Source: Onthophagus taurus (taxonomy: Eukaryota; Arthropoda; Insecta; Coleoptera; Scarabaeidae). Taken from it: a stretch of DNA of 64,000 nt. Position numbers and translations under genes: made by a program. The stretch covers positions 11,036,001 through 11,100,000 of the forward strand of contig NC_091968.1 in assembly GCF_036711975.1 (NCBI RefSeq). The letters run 5' to 3'. Below the pieces are notes generated by a model. The model worked only from the letters and a program-made list of their open reading frames with translations. It was not told the origin of the DNA and did not search any database. This document shows, in pieces, positions 1 through 10,564 of the stretch; position 1 is the stretch's first letter, and each line of letters starts with the position of its first letter.

Positions 1-165
1 TATATATTTCTTTTTTTTTGTGTATGGGATTTCCAGGAAGTCCAGGACGCCATAATTTGGCTTACTGATGGAAATACCCTTTGGCAAACTCTATTACTTA
101 GTTATTTTAATGTATATTGTAGTATTCTTTTATGCCAATAAACTATTATTATTATTATTATTGTT
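1..165 (+). repeat. Probable 3' tail of a LINE with (TTA)n end
   Basis: The stretch ends in 'gccaataaac' followed by a run of tta/att trinucleotides at about 141-162. This resembles the 3' untranslated tail of Jockey-type non-LTR retrotransposons. No coding sequence is visible because the element would begin before the window. The call rests on the tail alone. Confidence 0.3.
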
Positions 166-601
166 ATATGTGAACATTTTTCAAAAAACCCTAATTATTT
201 CTCAAACTATTAATGTTAGGCATAGGACATATCGAGTATAAAAGATGTAAAATGAGACGCCGAAGACGACTAAGTAATAAAATATGGGGGGTGCCATTTA
301 AAAAAATGAAGTTATGGTGCTTCGAAATTTCGAAAAGTTAACGTGTCATAGTAAAGTGAACAAACGATCTAGACAGCCGTTCTCGGCACCAAAACATACT
401 CCATAATGTTGTTTAAGCATGTTCTGAATCCTAAATTGATATCTCAAAAAACCAGTGTTCTATGATTTTTTGAACAAATGTCCGCTGGAGCAGATTTTTC
501 TAGAAAAATTCGAATAACTCGAGAACCGCCGAATCAAATTGCAAAAAGTAAAGTTATTTATAAACCTTGAAAACAGACAAATCCAAATATGTAAAAATAT
601 A
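166..601. other. No gene seen; old repeat debris
   Basis: No coding potential was found. A segment near 288-310 (ggggggtgccatttaaaaaa) looks like a decayed terminus of the same mariner-type MITE family that follows at 602. Confidence 0.4.
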
Positions 602-785
602 CAGGGTGTTCCATTTAAAAAAATAAAGTAGGTGGCGACTTCCGGTATAACCGGAAGTGCTAAAAATCTGAAAATATTTTAGACGAAGAGAACGTAATTG
701 ATAATACTTAAGTCTGAATTCTCAAATTTTTATTTTGGCCAGAACCCCAGAAACAACTAATGACCGGTCTCGCTGAGACACCCTG
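602..785. mobile_element. mariner-type MITE
   Basis: The element starts with CAGGGTGTTCC and ends with GAGACACCCTG, flanked by TA on both sides (600-601 and 786-787), which is the target duplication of Tc1/mariner elements. It is only about 184 bp and non-coding. Related termini recur at 24575-25085, 14280-14300 and 16125-16150. Confidence 0.6.
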
Positions 786-787
786 TA

Positions 788-1018
788 TATAATCTTGAGT
801 GCGTATGTGGTGGTGGTGGGGGTAATCAAAAAGTCAGACATCCAGACATGTTGGATGTACTGACCTGAACTTAGCTATAATTTCAAGTCTCTACTGTTCC
901 TACAATTATGACCTCACAATTCTCATAAACATATTGTTATTTTTATTACAATTTTATTTTTGTTGAACGTTTCCGAATTCTTTTTGTTTCACATATATTT
1001 TGGAATAATTAAAGAATA
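788..1018. repeat. Dispersed repeat, copy 1
   Basis: This segment (gagtgcgtatgtggtggtgg at its left) is repeated with few differences at 10565-10708. Its right half (catattgttatttttatt onward) recurs at 18058-18125. No coding sequence or clear termini were found, so the family is unidentified. The BEL-like element inserted next to this copy. Confidence 0.6.
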
Positions 1019-1023
1019 GCTAT

Positions 1024-1326
1024 TGTTTGCTCGAAAACGGTTCGGAAACAAAATAAAAGGTACTGATTCAAAGAAAAAAAGGAAGATATTAAAAGGAAAA
1101 GATATATGAATAATTATTATTAATTTCTTACTTTATTGTCCCTATCGCTGTTCCCTATCGCGATTTCGACACTATATCACAGTTTTTATATATATTATAA
1201 TAATGCGTAACTTATAAAAAATAATTTTAAAAGTCGCGTTACAAAGGCGAAGTCAAAAATATGTGTGTGGTTCGGGTCGAGCCGTAATTCTTAAATTTTT
1301 GCTAAATGCCCGCGCTTGCGCAGCCA
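1024..1326 (-). repeat. 3' LTR of the BEL/Pao-type element
   Basis: 303 bp, matching 7276-7578 base for base as far as I can read. Just inside it (about 1327-1343) the minus strand has a purine-rich run, GGTGGGTAGAA, which would be the polypurine tract priming plus-strand DNA synthesis. Confidence 0.92.
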
Positions 1327-1404
1327 TTCTACCCACCAAAAAATATTAATTTTAATTATTTATTATTATTTTTTTTTTATAAGGAAAGTGTTGTTTATTT
1401 TATT

Positions 1405-4400
1405 TTATTTTGGCAACGGACAAATTTTCACTACTGGGCGCGTCAAACGACCAGTGCAAGTTTTTAGGGTGACTACTCTGACTACCCCGTCTTTTCCGGG
1501 GTGAATTTCTTCAATTCTTCCAAGGTCCCATTGGAAAGAAGGTCGGTTTTCATTTTTAATCAGAACCATATCTCCGACGACGGGATTGGATGAAGATTCA
1601 GTCCATTTAGTTCTTTGTTGAAGTGTGTGTAGGTAGTCGTGTTTCCAACGTTTCCAAAAATCTTGAACGGTTTTTTGTAGAAGCTGCCATCGATCGAGAC
1701 GACTGCAAGGTACCGTGGATAGATCAGGATCTACAATACAAGAATTTAATGGTTCAAGATGTAAAAAGTGACTTGGAGTTAAGGCTTGTAAATCGTTTGG
1801 ATCACTTGACACGGGAGTCAAGGGTCTTGAATTTAAAACCGCCTCGATCTGTGTCAAAACGGTATACATTTCTTCAAAGGAGAGCACTTGACTACCAATA
1901 ACCTTTATCAAGTGAGTCTTAACTGACTTTACATTGGATTCAGCTAAACCATTAAAATGTGGTGCTCCAGGTGGGTTGAATTTCCATTCTAAGCCAAGTT
2001 TGACACCTACGATTTCTGCCATTTCTTTCAAACGATTATTACAGCCTATAAAATTGGTCCCTTGGTCTGAGATAAGTATAGAACATCGTCCTCGACGGGA
2101 AACGAATCGGCGAAGTGCTGCTAAAAAGGCATCAGTGGATAAACCTGAAACAAGTTCAAGGTGAATGGCCTTGGTGGCCGTACAGACAAAAACACAGATA
2201 TACGACTTGACAGATTTAGAACCTCGACTTCTATTTAATGTGGTAAAAACAGGTCCTGCAAAATCCACTGCAGCTTTGGAAAATGGTTTAATTTCTTCGA
2301 TTCGGAACTTAGGGAGATCTGACATGACTGGTGCGTACGAACGTGGTTTCATCTTAAAACATGGAATGCATCTTGATAATACACGATGGATTACAAATCT
2401 TGAGCCCATGATCCAAAATTGTTGCATCACCAATGATAAGACAGTTCGGTATCCCGGATGCAAGAACTCACGATGAACCTCTTCCACAATTAATTCACTT
2501 AGTCGCGAATTCCGGGGCAACAACACTGGATGTGTCTGATCGAACGGTAACTCAGATTGTTTTAATCGTCCACCCACCCTGATCAACCCGTCACGATCGA
2601 CAAATGGAGATAATGAATGAAAGGGTTTAGGAACTGGTTTATTGTGACGGATAGCGGTGAATAGAAAAGAAAAGGTTTGAGTTTGCACATGCTGAATCAA
2701 TGAGTATAATGCACCATGTAATTCAAATGGGGATAATACCATAGAAAATGATTTCTTTTTTCGTTGGCAATGAAGAATGAATCGTTTACAATAAACAATA
2801 ATACGTTTTATCTTGGATAAAGAAGAAAAACTATTAAGGAGAGTATCAAAGATATGAGATTCAATCACAATAGCATTTATGAAAAGTTGTCTTTGTTCCT
2901 CTATTGTGTCTTTCGTTTCAGCAATCATAGATGGACTAGACGGCCAATTATCGGAATGATCACAGAGCCATGATGGGCCCTGCCACCAAAGATCGGAATT
3001 GATTAATTGATCAGGAAACAATCCACGAGAACCGCAATCAGCGGGATTATTTAATGACGGAACATGTCGCCAATGATTAATCGGTAAAATTTCTTGTATT
3101 TTAGTGACACGATTTGCCACAAAGACCTTCCATCTTTGAGCAGGAGATGCAAGCCAAGACAGCACGACTTGGGAGTCTGACCATGCATAAATGGATTCAA
3201 ACTGAATTTTGTGTGATAAAACTTCATTGATATGTTCAAATAACTCAGTAAGCAGAAGAGCTGCACAGAGTTCTAATCGAGGAATAGAAATAACCTTTAG
3301 AGGAGCTACACGAGCTTTAGCACAAACAAAATGAGTATAACATTTGTTTTCATTAGTTGTTGTTCGAATATAGGCAACGGCACAATAACCTATCTGCGAT
3401 GCATCGCAAAATAAATGTAATTGAATGCTGGTGGGATTATCAAGGATCATACAACGGGACAGGTTAAATTTTGATAACAATGGGAGTTTGGATTTAAACA
3501 TGTTCCATGAAGTCTTGATAAATTCCGGAGGGGAATCATCCCATGACGTTTTCAATTGCCATAGCTGTTGTATCAAATGTTTGGCCTTTAATGTGCACGG
3601 TGTTAAAAATCCTAAGGGATCGTAGATTCTGGCGATCTCTGATAGAATTGTTCTTTTTGTACATTGAGTAACACGGGCTGTATATGAATAAGTAAATGTA
3701 TCCTTGACTGGATTCCACTGCAAGCCCAGGACTTTGACGCAATTTATTTCTTCACATTCGAAAGATATTGTTGATAATTGATCAGAAATAGGGACAGACG
3801 ATAATACTCTTTCATTATTACTTGCCCATTTACGAAGTTCAAAACCACCCTTTTGTAACACCATTATTAATTCTTTTTGTAACTTAAGTAGATCATCGAT
3901 AGTGGAAGCACCGGTGACGATATCATCTACATATATATGATGTTTTAGTGATTCAGAAGCCATTGGAAATTCTTGTGAATATAAATTGGACAGTTCTAAA
4001 ATTGTGCGAAGCGCCAAAAAAGGTGATGAAGCAAGCCCATATGTTACGGTATTCAATCGATATTCTTGGATTGGTTTATCAGGAGATGATCTCCAAATGA
4101 TTCTTTGGTAATCTCTGTCTTGGGGCCTATGAAGAATTTGCCTATACATTTGTTTTATATCACAAATGAAAGCATACTTAAAGCATCGAAAATTTAACAG
4201 AATTTTCATTATATCTTGTTGTAGTTTTGGGCCGATAAGAAGGTTATCATTTAGGGATTTCCCATTTGACGATCGCGCTGAGGCGTCGAAAACTACTCTT
4301 AGTTTAGTGCAGGCACTTTCTGCTCGTAATACACAGTGGTGTGGAATATAGTATGCTAAAGGAGATTTAGTAGACTCACCAGAAATGATACTCATGTGTT

Positions 4401-6510
4401 CAGATGATATATAATCATTCATAAATTTTGTATAATCGTTTCTCAACTCCACATTTTTGGAAAATCTGTATTCCAGAGAATGAAAACGTTTTAAGGCAGT
4501 TTGATAGGAATGGCCCAAGGATGGTTTATCACTTTTGAATGGCAAAGATACAATAAAACGCCCTGAATCAGCACGCTGGTATGTACTCTTGAAATGGTCT
4601 TCACATTTTTGTTCCTCTTTAGACAATGAGGGTTTTATAGGAATAGATTCCATCTCCCAAAATCTCTTCAGGCATTGATCTAAGGGATTTTCAGTTGTTG
4701 AGAGACAAGTTGTCAACGAATATGTTGAAGGAGACCTGGATCGGCCCATTAGAATCCATCCAAATACGGATTCTAAGGCGATAGGATCGTTTTTTCCACT
4801 CGAAACTCGTGAACCAGTGAGGATGTGCGGTACCAATTCCGCTCCAAGTAATAAATCGACTTCTTTTACTTTAGAGAGTTCTTCGGAGTGATATTCTAAT
4901 TTACGAAGATGGGGATATGATTTTATGTAACTTGACATTAGTGGTTGATCGGCACAAATGTTTGGTGTGATTATGGCATTGAATTCAAATTCAGGTGTAG
5001 TGTCGGTACAAGGCTTAATAAGACAATTAACAGATCCTCGGTTGCATATTGACGTCATGGAGTTGAGGCCACGGATTTCAATTGAAGTTCCAAAGGTGCG
5101 ATGGAGTTGAAGACGTTTCGACAGTTTATGAGTGATGAAATTCGACATGCTGCCAGAATCGATCAAGGCTCGTACGACATGAAACTGTCCAAATCGATCT
5201 TTAATGTGGAGCAACGCAGTTGGCAGGATCACATGGGAGACTTGCGGTGACGATGACGTAGTTTCAGCATTCAGATTGCAATTGGTAACTTCAACAGGAA
5301 CTGAAGATAATTGTGGAGGTTTTAGATGCAGTAAAGAATGATGAGATTGTTGACAATGCTTGCAGCGTCGTGTTGATAAACATTTATTAGTTGAATGTTT
5401 TGAATTTAAACAATTTCGACATAAATTATTTTCTCTAGCATAATTAAGTCTTTCAAGAGGTTTTTTGGAATGAAAGTTGTTACATCGATAAATCGGGTGT
5501 GCTTCTGAACACAATGGACATTTAGTATTCAGTGGTGATTGTTCAACTTTCAGATTGACAGAAGATTTTGTTGGATAATGAACAGAAGCTTTATTATAAT
5601 TACGAGAAGTGGTTTCACATGTAGTGAGTTGTACTGCATCCAACGCCTTTGCTTGGTTTTCCAGGAAATCAATCAGTTGTTGATATGTAGGAATTTCGTG
5701 TGAGCTGTGCTCAGTCTCGAATTTAGTTTTGGTAGATTTATTAAGTTTTTGTAAAAGAATGTTGAATAACAGAAAATTCCACTGATCCACAGGGAAGCCA
5801 AGACTTCTGAATCCTTCGACATTTTCTTTAAAAGTATCGACAAGTAAACGAACTGCTTTTGGAGATGATTCGGATAACGATTTTGTGTGTTGTATTTCGT
5901 TGTAATACATAGTAGCGAGATGTCGGCGATTCTGATATCTGCCCTTTAAGGTGGTATAAGCAATGGTGTAATTGTCTTCCGTCACTGGCAAGCCTTTTAT
6001 TAAATTCAAAGCTTCATCTTTCAACGAAGTCAGAAGGTATTGATATTTTGCTACTTTGGATAGAGACTCGTTTTCATGAATCATGGTTCTAAATAGATCA
6101 AAGAATGTAGGCCAGGCTTTGTGATTCCCATCAAAAACAGGTATCGTTAATTTATTTAATTTGGGTGTTGCAGACGGCAACGAAGAATGAGGAGTTGGAG
6201 GTGTTGTAGGTGTTAGAGGTGGTGGTGGCTGAAGCTTATAAAGATGCGCTTTTATAGTATAGAAAGCTGTATCTGCTTTAGCTCGAACTTCATCATGAGC
6301 TTCAAAGTCAGCTTCGTCGATCATACCAATTATCTGATTGTGCACAGTCTTGAATTCTTCGTATGCCTTTTCTGCATCTTTAGCTCGTTCTTGGAACATG
6401 AGATGTTGTATAGGATCGTTAGGAAGATTTTGTGCAAGATTCATAGATTCTGTGAGATGATTTAAAAAGCCAGTACGGCGTAAAGTGAGTTTGACGAGTT
6501 TTTCCGACAT
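1405..6510 (-). CDS. Gag-Pol polyprotein of a BEL/Pao-type retrotransposon
   Basis: One uninterrupted frame of 1701 codons. Approximate residues: a gag-like region (1-320); Cys/His knuckles (328-395: CPLC, CRNC, CKHC); an aspartic protease with the DSG triad in ALIDSGSMSNF near 448; reverse transcriptase starting near 740 with the catalytic box YVDDIV near 860; an RNase H region near 1035-1100 (FCDAS, SDSQVV); an integrase zinc-binding region near 1350-1385, then the catalytic D near 1420, D in SDQGTNF near 1483 and E in GLAESN near 1520; and a C-terminal domain of the kind that follows the integrase in Pao elements. RT before integrase excludes copia. YVDD and the single Gag-Pol frame favour BEL/Pao over gypsy. 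No env-like frame follows. The element is not part of either host gene. Confidence 0.93.
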   Translation of the reverse strand: MSEKLVKLTLRRTGFLNHLTESMNLAQNLPNDPIQHLMFQERAKDAEKAYEEFKTVHNQIIGMIDEADFEAHDEVRAKADTAFYTIKAHLYKLQPPPPLTPTTPPTPHSSLPSATPKLNKLTIPVFDGNHKAWPTFFDLFRTMIHENESLSKVAKYQYLLTSLKDEALNLIKGLPVTEDNYTIAYTTLKGRYQNRRHLATMYYNEIQHTKSLSESSPKAVRLLVDTFKENVEGFRSLGFPVDQWNFLLFNILLQKLNKSTKTKFETEHSSHEIPTYQQLIDFLENQAKALDAVQLTTCETTSRNYNKASVHYPTKSSVNLKVEQSPLNTKCPLCSEAHPIYRCNNFHSKKPLERLNYARENNLCRNCLNSKHSTNKCLSTRRCKHCQQSHHSLLHLKPPQLSSVPVEVTNCNLNAETTSSSPQVSHVILPTALLHIKDRFGQFHVVRALIDSGSMSNFITHKLSKRLQLHRTFGTSIEIRGLNSMTSICNRGSVNCLIKPCTDTTPEFEFNAIITPNICADQPLMSSYIKSYPHLRKLEYHSEELSKVKEVDLLLGAELVPHILTGSRVSSGKNDPIALESVFGWILMGRSRSPSTYSLTTCLSTTENPLDQCLKRFWEMESIPIKPSLSKEEQKCEDHFKSTYQRADSGRFIVSLPFKSDKPSLGHSYQTALKRFHSLEYRFSKNVELRNDYTKFMNDYISSEHMSIISGESTKSPLAYYIPHHCVLRAESACTKLRVVFDASARSSNGKSLNDNLLIGPKLQQDIMKILLNFRCFKYAFICDIKQMYRQILHRPQDRDYQRIIWRSSPDKPIQEYRLNTVTYGLASSPFLALRTILELSNLYSQEFPMASESLKHHIYVDDIVTGASTIDDLLKLQKELIMVLQKGGFELRKWASNNERVLSSVPISDQLSTISFECEEINCVKVLGLQWNPVKDTFTYSYTARVTQCTKRTILSEIARIYDPLGFLTPCTLKAKHLIQQLWQLKTSWDDSPPEFIKTSWNMFKSKLPLLSKFNLSRCMILDNPTSIQLHLFCDASQIGYCAVAYIRTTTNENKCYTHFVCAKARVAPLKVISIPRLELCAALLLTELFEHINEVLSHKIQFESIYAWSDSQVVLSWLASPAQRWKVFVANRVTKIQEILPINHWRHVPSLNNPADCGSRGLFPDQLINSDLWWQGPSWLCDHSDNWPSSPSMIAETKDTIEEQRQLFINAIVIESHIFDTLLNSFSSLSKIKRIIVYCKRFILHCQRKKKSFSMVLSPFELHGALYSLIQHVQTQTFSFLFTAIRHNKPVPKPFHSLSPFVDRDGLIRVGGRLKQSELPFDQTHPVLLPRNSRLSELIVEEVHREFLHPGYRTVLSLVMQQFWIMGSRFVIHRVLSRCIPCFKMKPRSYAPVMSDLPKFRIEEIKPFSKAAVDFAGPVFTTLNRSRGSKSVKSYICVFVCTATKAIHLELVSGLSTDAFLAALRRFVSRRGRCSILISDQGTNFIGCNNRLKEMAEIVGVKLGLEWKFNPPGAPHFNGLAESNVKSVKTHLIKVIGSQVLSFEEMYTVLTQIEAVLNSRPLTPVSSDPNDLQALTPSHFLHLEPLNSCIVDPDLSTVPCSRLDRWQLLQKTVQDFWKRWKHDYLHTLQQRTKWTESSSNPVVGDMVLIKNENRPSFQWDLGRIEEIHPGKDGVVRVVTLKTCTGRLTRPVVKICPLPK

Positions 6511-6669
6511 GATGAAAGAAAACGATAATTATATAGGGGTCGTAACTTCTGAAGGCCAAAAGCACAATTGCAATAATAATCCCAATAATTATTCTTAGGG
6601 AAAACAAAGATAATAAACCCCAAGGGGTTAAAGAAATAAATTCTAAAGTAACGATTCCACGTGGGAGAT

Positions 6670-6990
6670 AATCTTCAACTGGGTATAAAGAAGAAAAAAA
6701 ACAATTCCAAACAATATATGTATATTCTAAGGGGAATAAAAAAGAAATAATTCCAAAAGGAAGAAAGAGAAAAGAAAATATATATATTCCAAGGGGAATA
6801 ATAATAAAAAAAAATAATTCCAAAAGGAAGAACGAGGAAAAAAAAAATAGATATATTCCAAAGGGAAAAAATAAGAATAATTCCAACAGGCACAATGAGA
6901 AAAAAATAGATATATTCCAAGGGGGAAAAAATAAGAATAATTCCAAAAGGAAGAATGAGAAAAAATAGATATATTCCAAGGAGAATATAG
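6670..6990 (-). repeat. Purine-rich tandem repeat in the element's 5' leader
   Basis: About four to five imperfect units of roughly 60-65 bp, each pairing 'attccaaaaggaagaa' with 'tagatatattccaaggg' separated by A/G-rich spacers. They lie between the primer site and the Gag start. They create long Phe/Leu/Ile-rich antisense-looking frames that are not genes. They may form part of the packaging or leader region, which is inference. Confidence 0.75.
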
Positions 6991-7256
6991 ATTAAAATAA
7001 TACTTATTATTATAAATCGACAATGATTTTTATGAAGAACAGAAAAATATTCCAGAGTAAATTCTAAAAATAAATTGAACCACTTTTTTGTTGCAACTTC
7101 GAACCAAATTCACCAGATGTGGGTGAATACGAATTTGAGCGCGTGGCAACGGGAAAGAGATAGCGACAATGATGAATTGATTTAGTAGATAAAGATGGAA
7201 TGATGAATAATAAATTTAAATGGGAGAGAAAAGAAAAAAAATAGATTCCGGAATAG

Positions 7257-7274
7257 ATCCGGCTCGAAGGACCA
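7257..7274 (-). promoter_or_regulatory. Primer-binding site, probably for tRNA-Tyr
   Basis: The plus strand reads ATCCGGCTCGAAGGACCA, which ends in CCA one base from the 5' LTR (7276). It is what I recall as the 3' end of insect tRNA-Tyr (acceptor stem CGAAGG), so minus-strand DNA synthesis would be primed by that tRNA. This is a primer site and not a tRNA gene, since no cloverleaf precedes it. Confidence 0.75.
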
Positions 7275-7275
7275 A

Positions 7276-7578
7276 TGTTTGCTCGAAAACGGTTCGGAAA
7301 CAAAATAAAAGGTACTGATTCAAAGAAAAAAAGGAAGATATTAAAAGGAAAAGATATATGAATAATTATTATTAATTTCTTACTTTATTGTCCCTATCGC
7401 TGTTCCCTATCGCGATTTCGACACTATATCACAGTTTTTATATATATTATAATAATGCGTAACTTATAAAAAATAATTTTAAAAGTCGCGTTACAAAGGC
7501 GAAGTCAAAAATATGTGTGTGGTTCGGGTCGAGCCGTAATTCTTAAATTTTTGCTAAATGCCCGCGCTTGCGCAGCCA
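7276..7578 (-). repeat. 5' LTR of the BEL/Pao-type element
   Basis: 303 bp, the partner of 1024-1326. Promoter and polyadenylation signals for the element should lie here, but I could not fix them by reading. Confidence 0.92.
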
Positions 7579-8048
7579 GCTATCCCTCTTAAAAATCGAT
7601 GATTTTTTTTAATTGGTAGGAAATGACTCAAAAGAGGTGTTAATGATAAAAAAAAGTGCGCAAAAGTGCAGTACTTACCGAAAAATCACTTTAAAGTTGC
7701 GATTTGACGTTTCTTTTTGGAAGTTAAAAGCAAAGTTAAATGTGCATGTTCGTATTAAATCCTAACCTGAAATTGTTTAATTTATACCCATGCACAAAAT
7801 AAAAAGTTATTTTCACTAACCTTGTTGAGATTACAACATATTTTCGGATGAAAACCTTGTTTCTTAGGCTATCGATGCATAACGACAATTAAATGTCGTT
7901 AGATAGAATTGTTTCTTCCAAATGTGTATTAATAGACTTTGTGTTAATAGATTGTGTATCAATTGATCTGTCAAATGACTGAAAGCTGAAATATCTTTAT
8001 GTTGTAAATATAAATGATAAATAAGTATAGTAGCTTATTTAATAGTAG
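7579..8048. other. Non-coding, contains one copy of a ~100-bp duplicated segment
   Basis: No gene was found. Positions about 7745-7845 (cgtattaaatcctaacct, then ttattttcactaa) recur at about 8780-8872 in the same orientation with a handful of differences. The two copies flank the TIR element at 8270-8760. Confidence 0.5.
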
Positions 8049-8156
8049 TTTAGTTAAATTAAAATAGTTATTAAAAAAGATATGTTTAGTTAAATTAAAA
8101 TAGTTATTAAAAAAGATATGTTTAGTTAAATTAAAATAGTTATTAAAAAAGACATG
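8049..8156. repeat. 36-bp tandem repeat, three units
   Basis: Three consecutive 36-bp units starting tttagttaaattaaaatag at 8049, 8085 and 8121. The third unit has a gat-to-gac change near its end. Units 1 and 2 read identical, suggesting recent slippage or unequal exchange. Confidence 0.9.
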
Positions 8157-8269
8157 TGTATACATGGTTACAAAATAAAAATAAATAAATAACCCGTGTG
8201 ACGATGGCAACAAACTGTGTATCCTGTGTATTTAACCAAATGACAATTACAACTGACAACACAAGCAAT

Positions 8270-8760
8270 GGGCGCGGTCAGCGGACACAGCAGCTGAGTA
8301 GCTGAGCCACATCAGATTCCTGAACGGCATCGCTGGTTTACCGCTGAAACTCAGCGCTGGCCGTTTTTAACAGCGCTTTGGTTTGACGTTTAAATGAAAG
8401 TGACAGAAAGTGGGTGAAGTCGTGAAGTGAGGTTAATATATTGAGGATAACGTTGTGTGATGTTATTAGCAAGGTTATCCAATGCCATTAAGATATTCAT
8501 ATCTAAATCATCATCGTTTAAAAAATAATCCACTACCAAACGTTTATTACGATTTGTATCGACCATATTTAGCAAACGCGTATAATACGGAACTTAACTA
8601 ATCTAATACTGTCAACCAAGACAGTTTAGACATTTAATGCATAATACGTCAAAAACATGATGTGTAGAAATACCGTACAGCGACCAGAAACATGCTGCTT
8701 ATCATCATACTCATCACAAAAGCTGCCTTTTTACATCAGCTGTGTCCGCTGACCGCGCCC
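8270..8760. mobile_element. TIR element, PIF/Harbinger-like MITE (tentative)
   Basis: Perfect inverted termini of at least 22 bp start GGGCGCGGTCAGCGGACACA and are flanked on both sides by AAT (8267-8269, 8761-8763). A 3-bp duplication and GGG-starting ends suit PIF/Harbinger, although that family usually duplicates TWA. A minus-strand frame at 8390-8575 (61 codons, acidic LNDDDLDMN) might be a relic of a transposase N-terminus, but I cannot confirm this. Confidence 0.65.
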
Positions 8761-8872
8761 AATGTTAACCATGTATTTTTTCGTATTAAATCCTAACCTC
8801 AAATTGTTTAATGTATACCCACGCACAAAAGAAAAAGTTATTTTCACTAAACTTGTTGAGATTGCAACATAA

Positions 8873-9433
8873 TTATTCATAATGACACCTATGTGAAGTT
8901 AGCCCCCAATTAAATAGAATTTTACATGTATAGTATTTTAATTATAACATGAGAACCAGAGAACTGATTTCGATAAACAATGTCTCATTCGAAAGTGGAA
9001 ATGCCCGATTGACGATGTAGCGATAGCAACGATAGCAACAAACCTTCCAACAACAATCTTTTATCCGCAATCTCCTATCTACTTTATTATCTGATATCTT
9101 TCTTATTATTAGATATAGCGGAAAACTAAATGCACCATATGAAAGCTTGATTCTTTCTTTATGAAATCGTCGGAAACCACGTTTGACGATATGTTAATAT
9201 TAAGATCAATAAAAGATGAAGAACACCGCTCTGTACGTAAAATAGCTTAACATTACCAAACTTCAAGCCCTTGTGCAATTGTTATCAAACCGAATTTTAA
9301 AAAACTGTGTTCACAATCAGAAAGAACGCTCCTTCAAATACCTTAATCCGGGTTTTTGTTGGTCAATATTTATTAGCATCATGGTTAAATCACCTTTGAT
9401 ATACATTTCTATATATTATATAGAGATTATATA
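8873..9433. other. No feature seen
   Basis: AT-rich sequence without convincing coding frames or repeats. Confidence 0.4.
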
Positions 9434-10486
9434 CAGGGTGATTCACATAAGAACCGACACAGAGCAGGGAAATGTAGAGGACAATATATTAAGATGATTT
9501 AACGTAACTTACCTCTATACTAAGTTGTACACCTGAGGAGTTATAGGCCTTCAAAGTTGGCTCTTAAATATTTAAAAAGTTCAATATCTTCGTAATACAT
9601 TAAGCTAGAAAAACCAAATTTGGTATACGTTATGAGTGTACCAAAGGTATTAATTGGTAGCAAATTGAACTCAATTGAAGCATTTCGAAGGGTACTCTTT
9701 CGAGGTGATGGTACTCTAAATTTTGACAGATTTTTTTAATCTTTTTTCGTATTTAATACATTACTACTTCATTTCATGTGGAATTTAATTCTAAAACTTT
9801 TCTTACTCTTATTATTTTTTAAAAAACTTTGTCGTTTTCATAGAAAACTTAAATAACTAAATCCACGTATTTCTTAATGTTGCTTAAAATTAGCGAAAAT
9901 TCAGTAGTCGGCTATGAAATTGTACGTCAAACTTGACAAATAGGTTATAAAGTTATTTGACGACAAAGTTTTTTAACCTATTTGTCAAGTTTGACGTACA
10001 ATTTCACAGTCGACTACTTAATTTTCGATGATTTTAAGTAGCATTAACGAAATTCGTGTCTTTAGTTATTTAAGTTTTTTATGAAAAAAACAATGTTTTT
10101 TAAAAAATAATAAGAGTAGAAAAAGTTTTAGAATTAAATTCCACATGAAATCAGGTAATAATGTGTTAAATCCACCAAAAGCTTAAAAAAATTTGTCAAA
10201 ATTTAGGGGACCATCACTCGTAATCAACCTTTTCAAATGCCTCAATTGGTCTCAACTTGCTACCAATTAATACCCTCGGTACACTCATAACGTATACCAA
10301 ATTTGGTTTTCCTAACTTAATGTATTACGAAGATATTCAATGTTTTAAAAATTTAAGACCCAACTTTGAAGGCCTATAACTCCTCAGGAGTACAACTTAG
10401 TATAGAGATAAGTTGTGTTAAATCGTCTTAATTTATTGTCCTTTCCATGTCCCTGTTCTGTGTCGGTTCTTATGTGAATCACCCTG
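9434..10486. mobile_element. Palindromic (foldback) mariner-type element
   Basis: About 1053 bp that folds back along nearly its whole length around a centre near 9960. The ends are CAGGGTGATTCACATAAGAA and its complement, with TA at 9432-9433 and 10487-10488. It has no coding capacity. The arms differ by scattered substitutions, so it is older than the neighbouring mariner at 10718. Confidence 0.82.
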
Positions 10487-10564
10487 TATAAGACCTCAAT
10501 GGTGATAGTGAATTACCTAGAATCAATTCTTTGTGACTGTACACCATTGAGATCTTATACCTAT

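Larger units (their letters stand above)
1024..7578 (-). mobile_element. Intact BEL/Pao-type LTR retrotransposon
   Basis: This is a complete element read on the minus strand. Two 303-bp LTRs (7276-7578 is the 5' LTR, 1024-1326 the 3' LTR) begin TG and end CA in element orientation, and I read them as identical. The 5-bp target duplication GCTAT lies at 1019-1023 and 7579-7583. One long gag-pol frame fills most of the interior, with a tRNA-like primer site directly inside the 5' LTR. Identical LTRs plus an open 1701-codon frame imply a very recent insertion that may still be competent. The BEL/Pao assignment comes from the domain order and the long single polyprotein. Confidence 0.93.

Noticed and set aside
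1316..2476. Plus-strand open frames of 60-100 codons
   Set aside because: They lie antisense to the integrase/RNase H part of the retrotransposon frame and have no family features.
6419..7023. Overlapping minus-strand frames rich in Phe/Leu/Ile
   Set aside because: They are translations of the purine-rich tandem repeat in the 5' leader of the retrotransposon.
7257..7274. tRNA gene
   Set aside because: Only the 3' end of a tRNA is matched, directly beside the LTR. No cloverleaf precedes it, so it is a primer-binding site.
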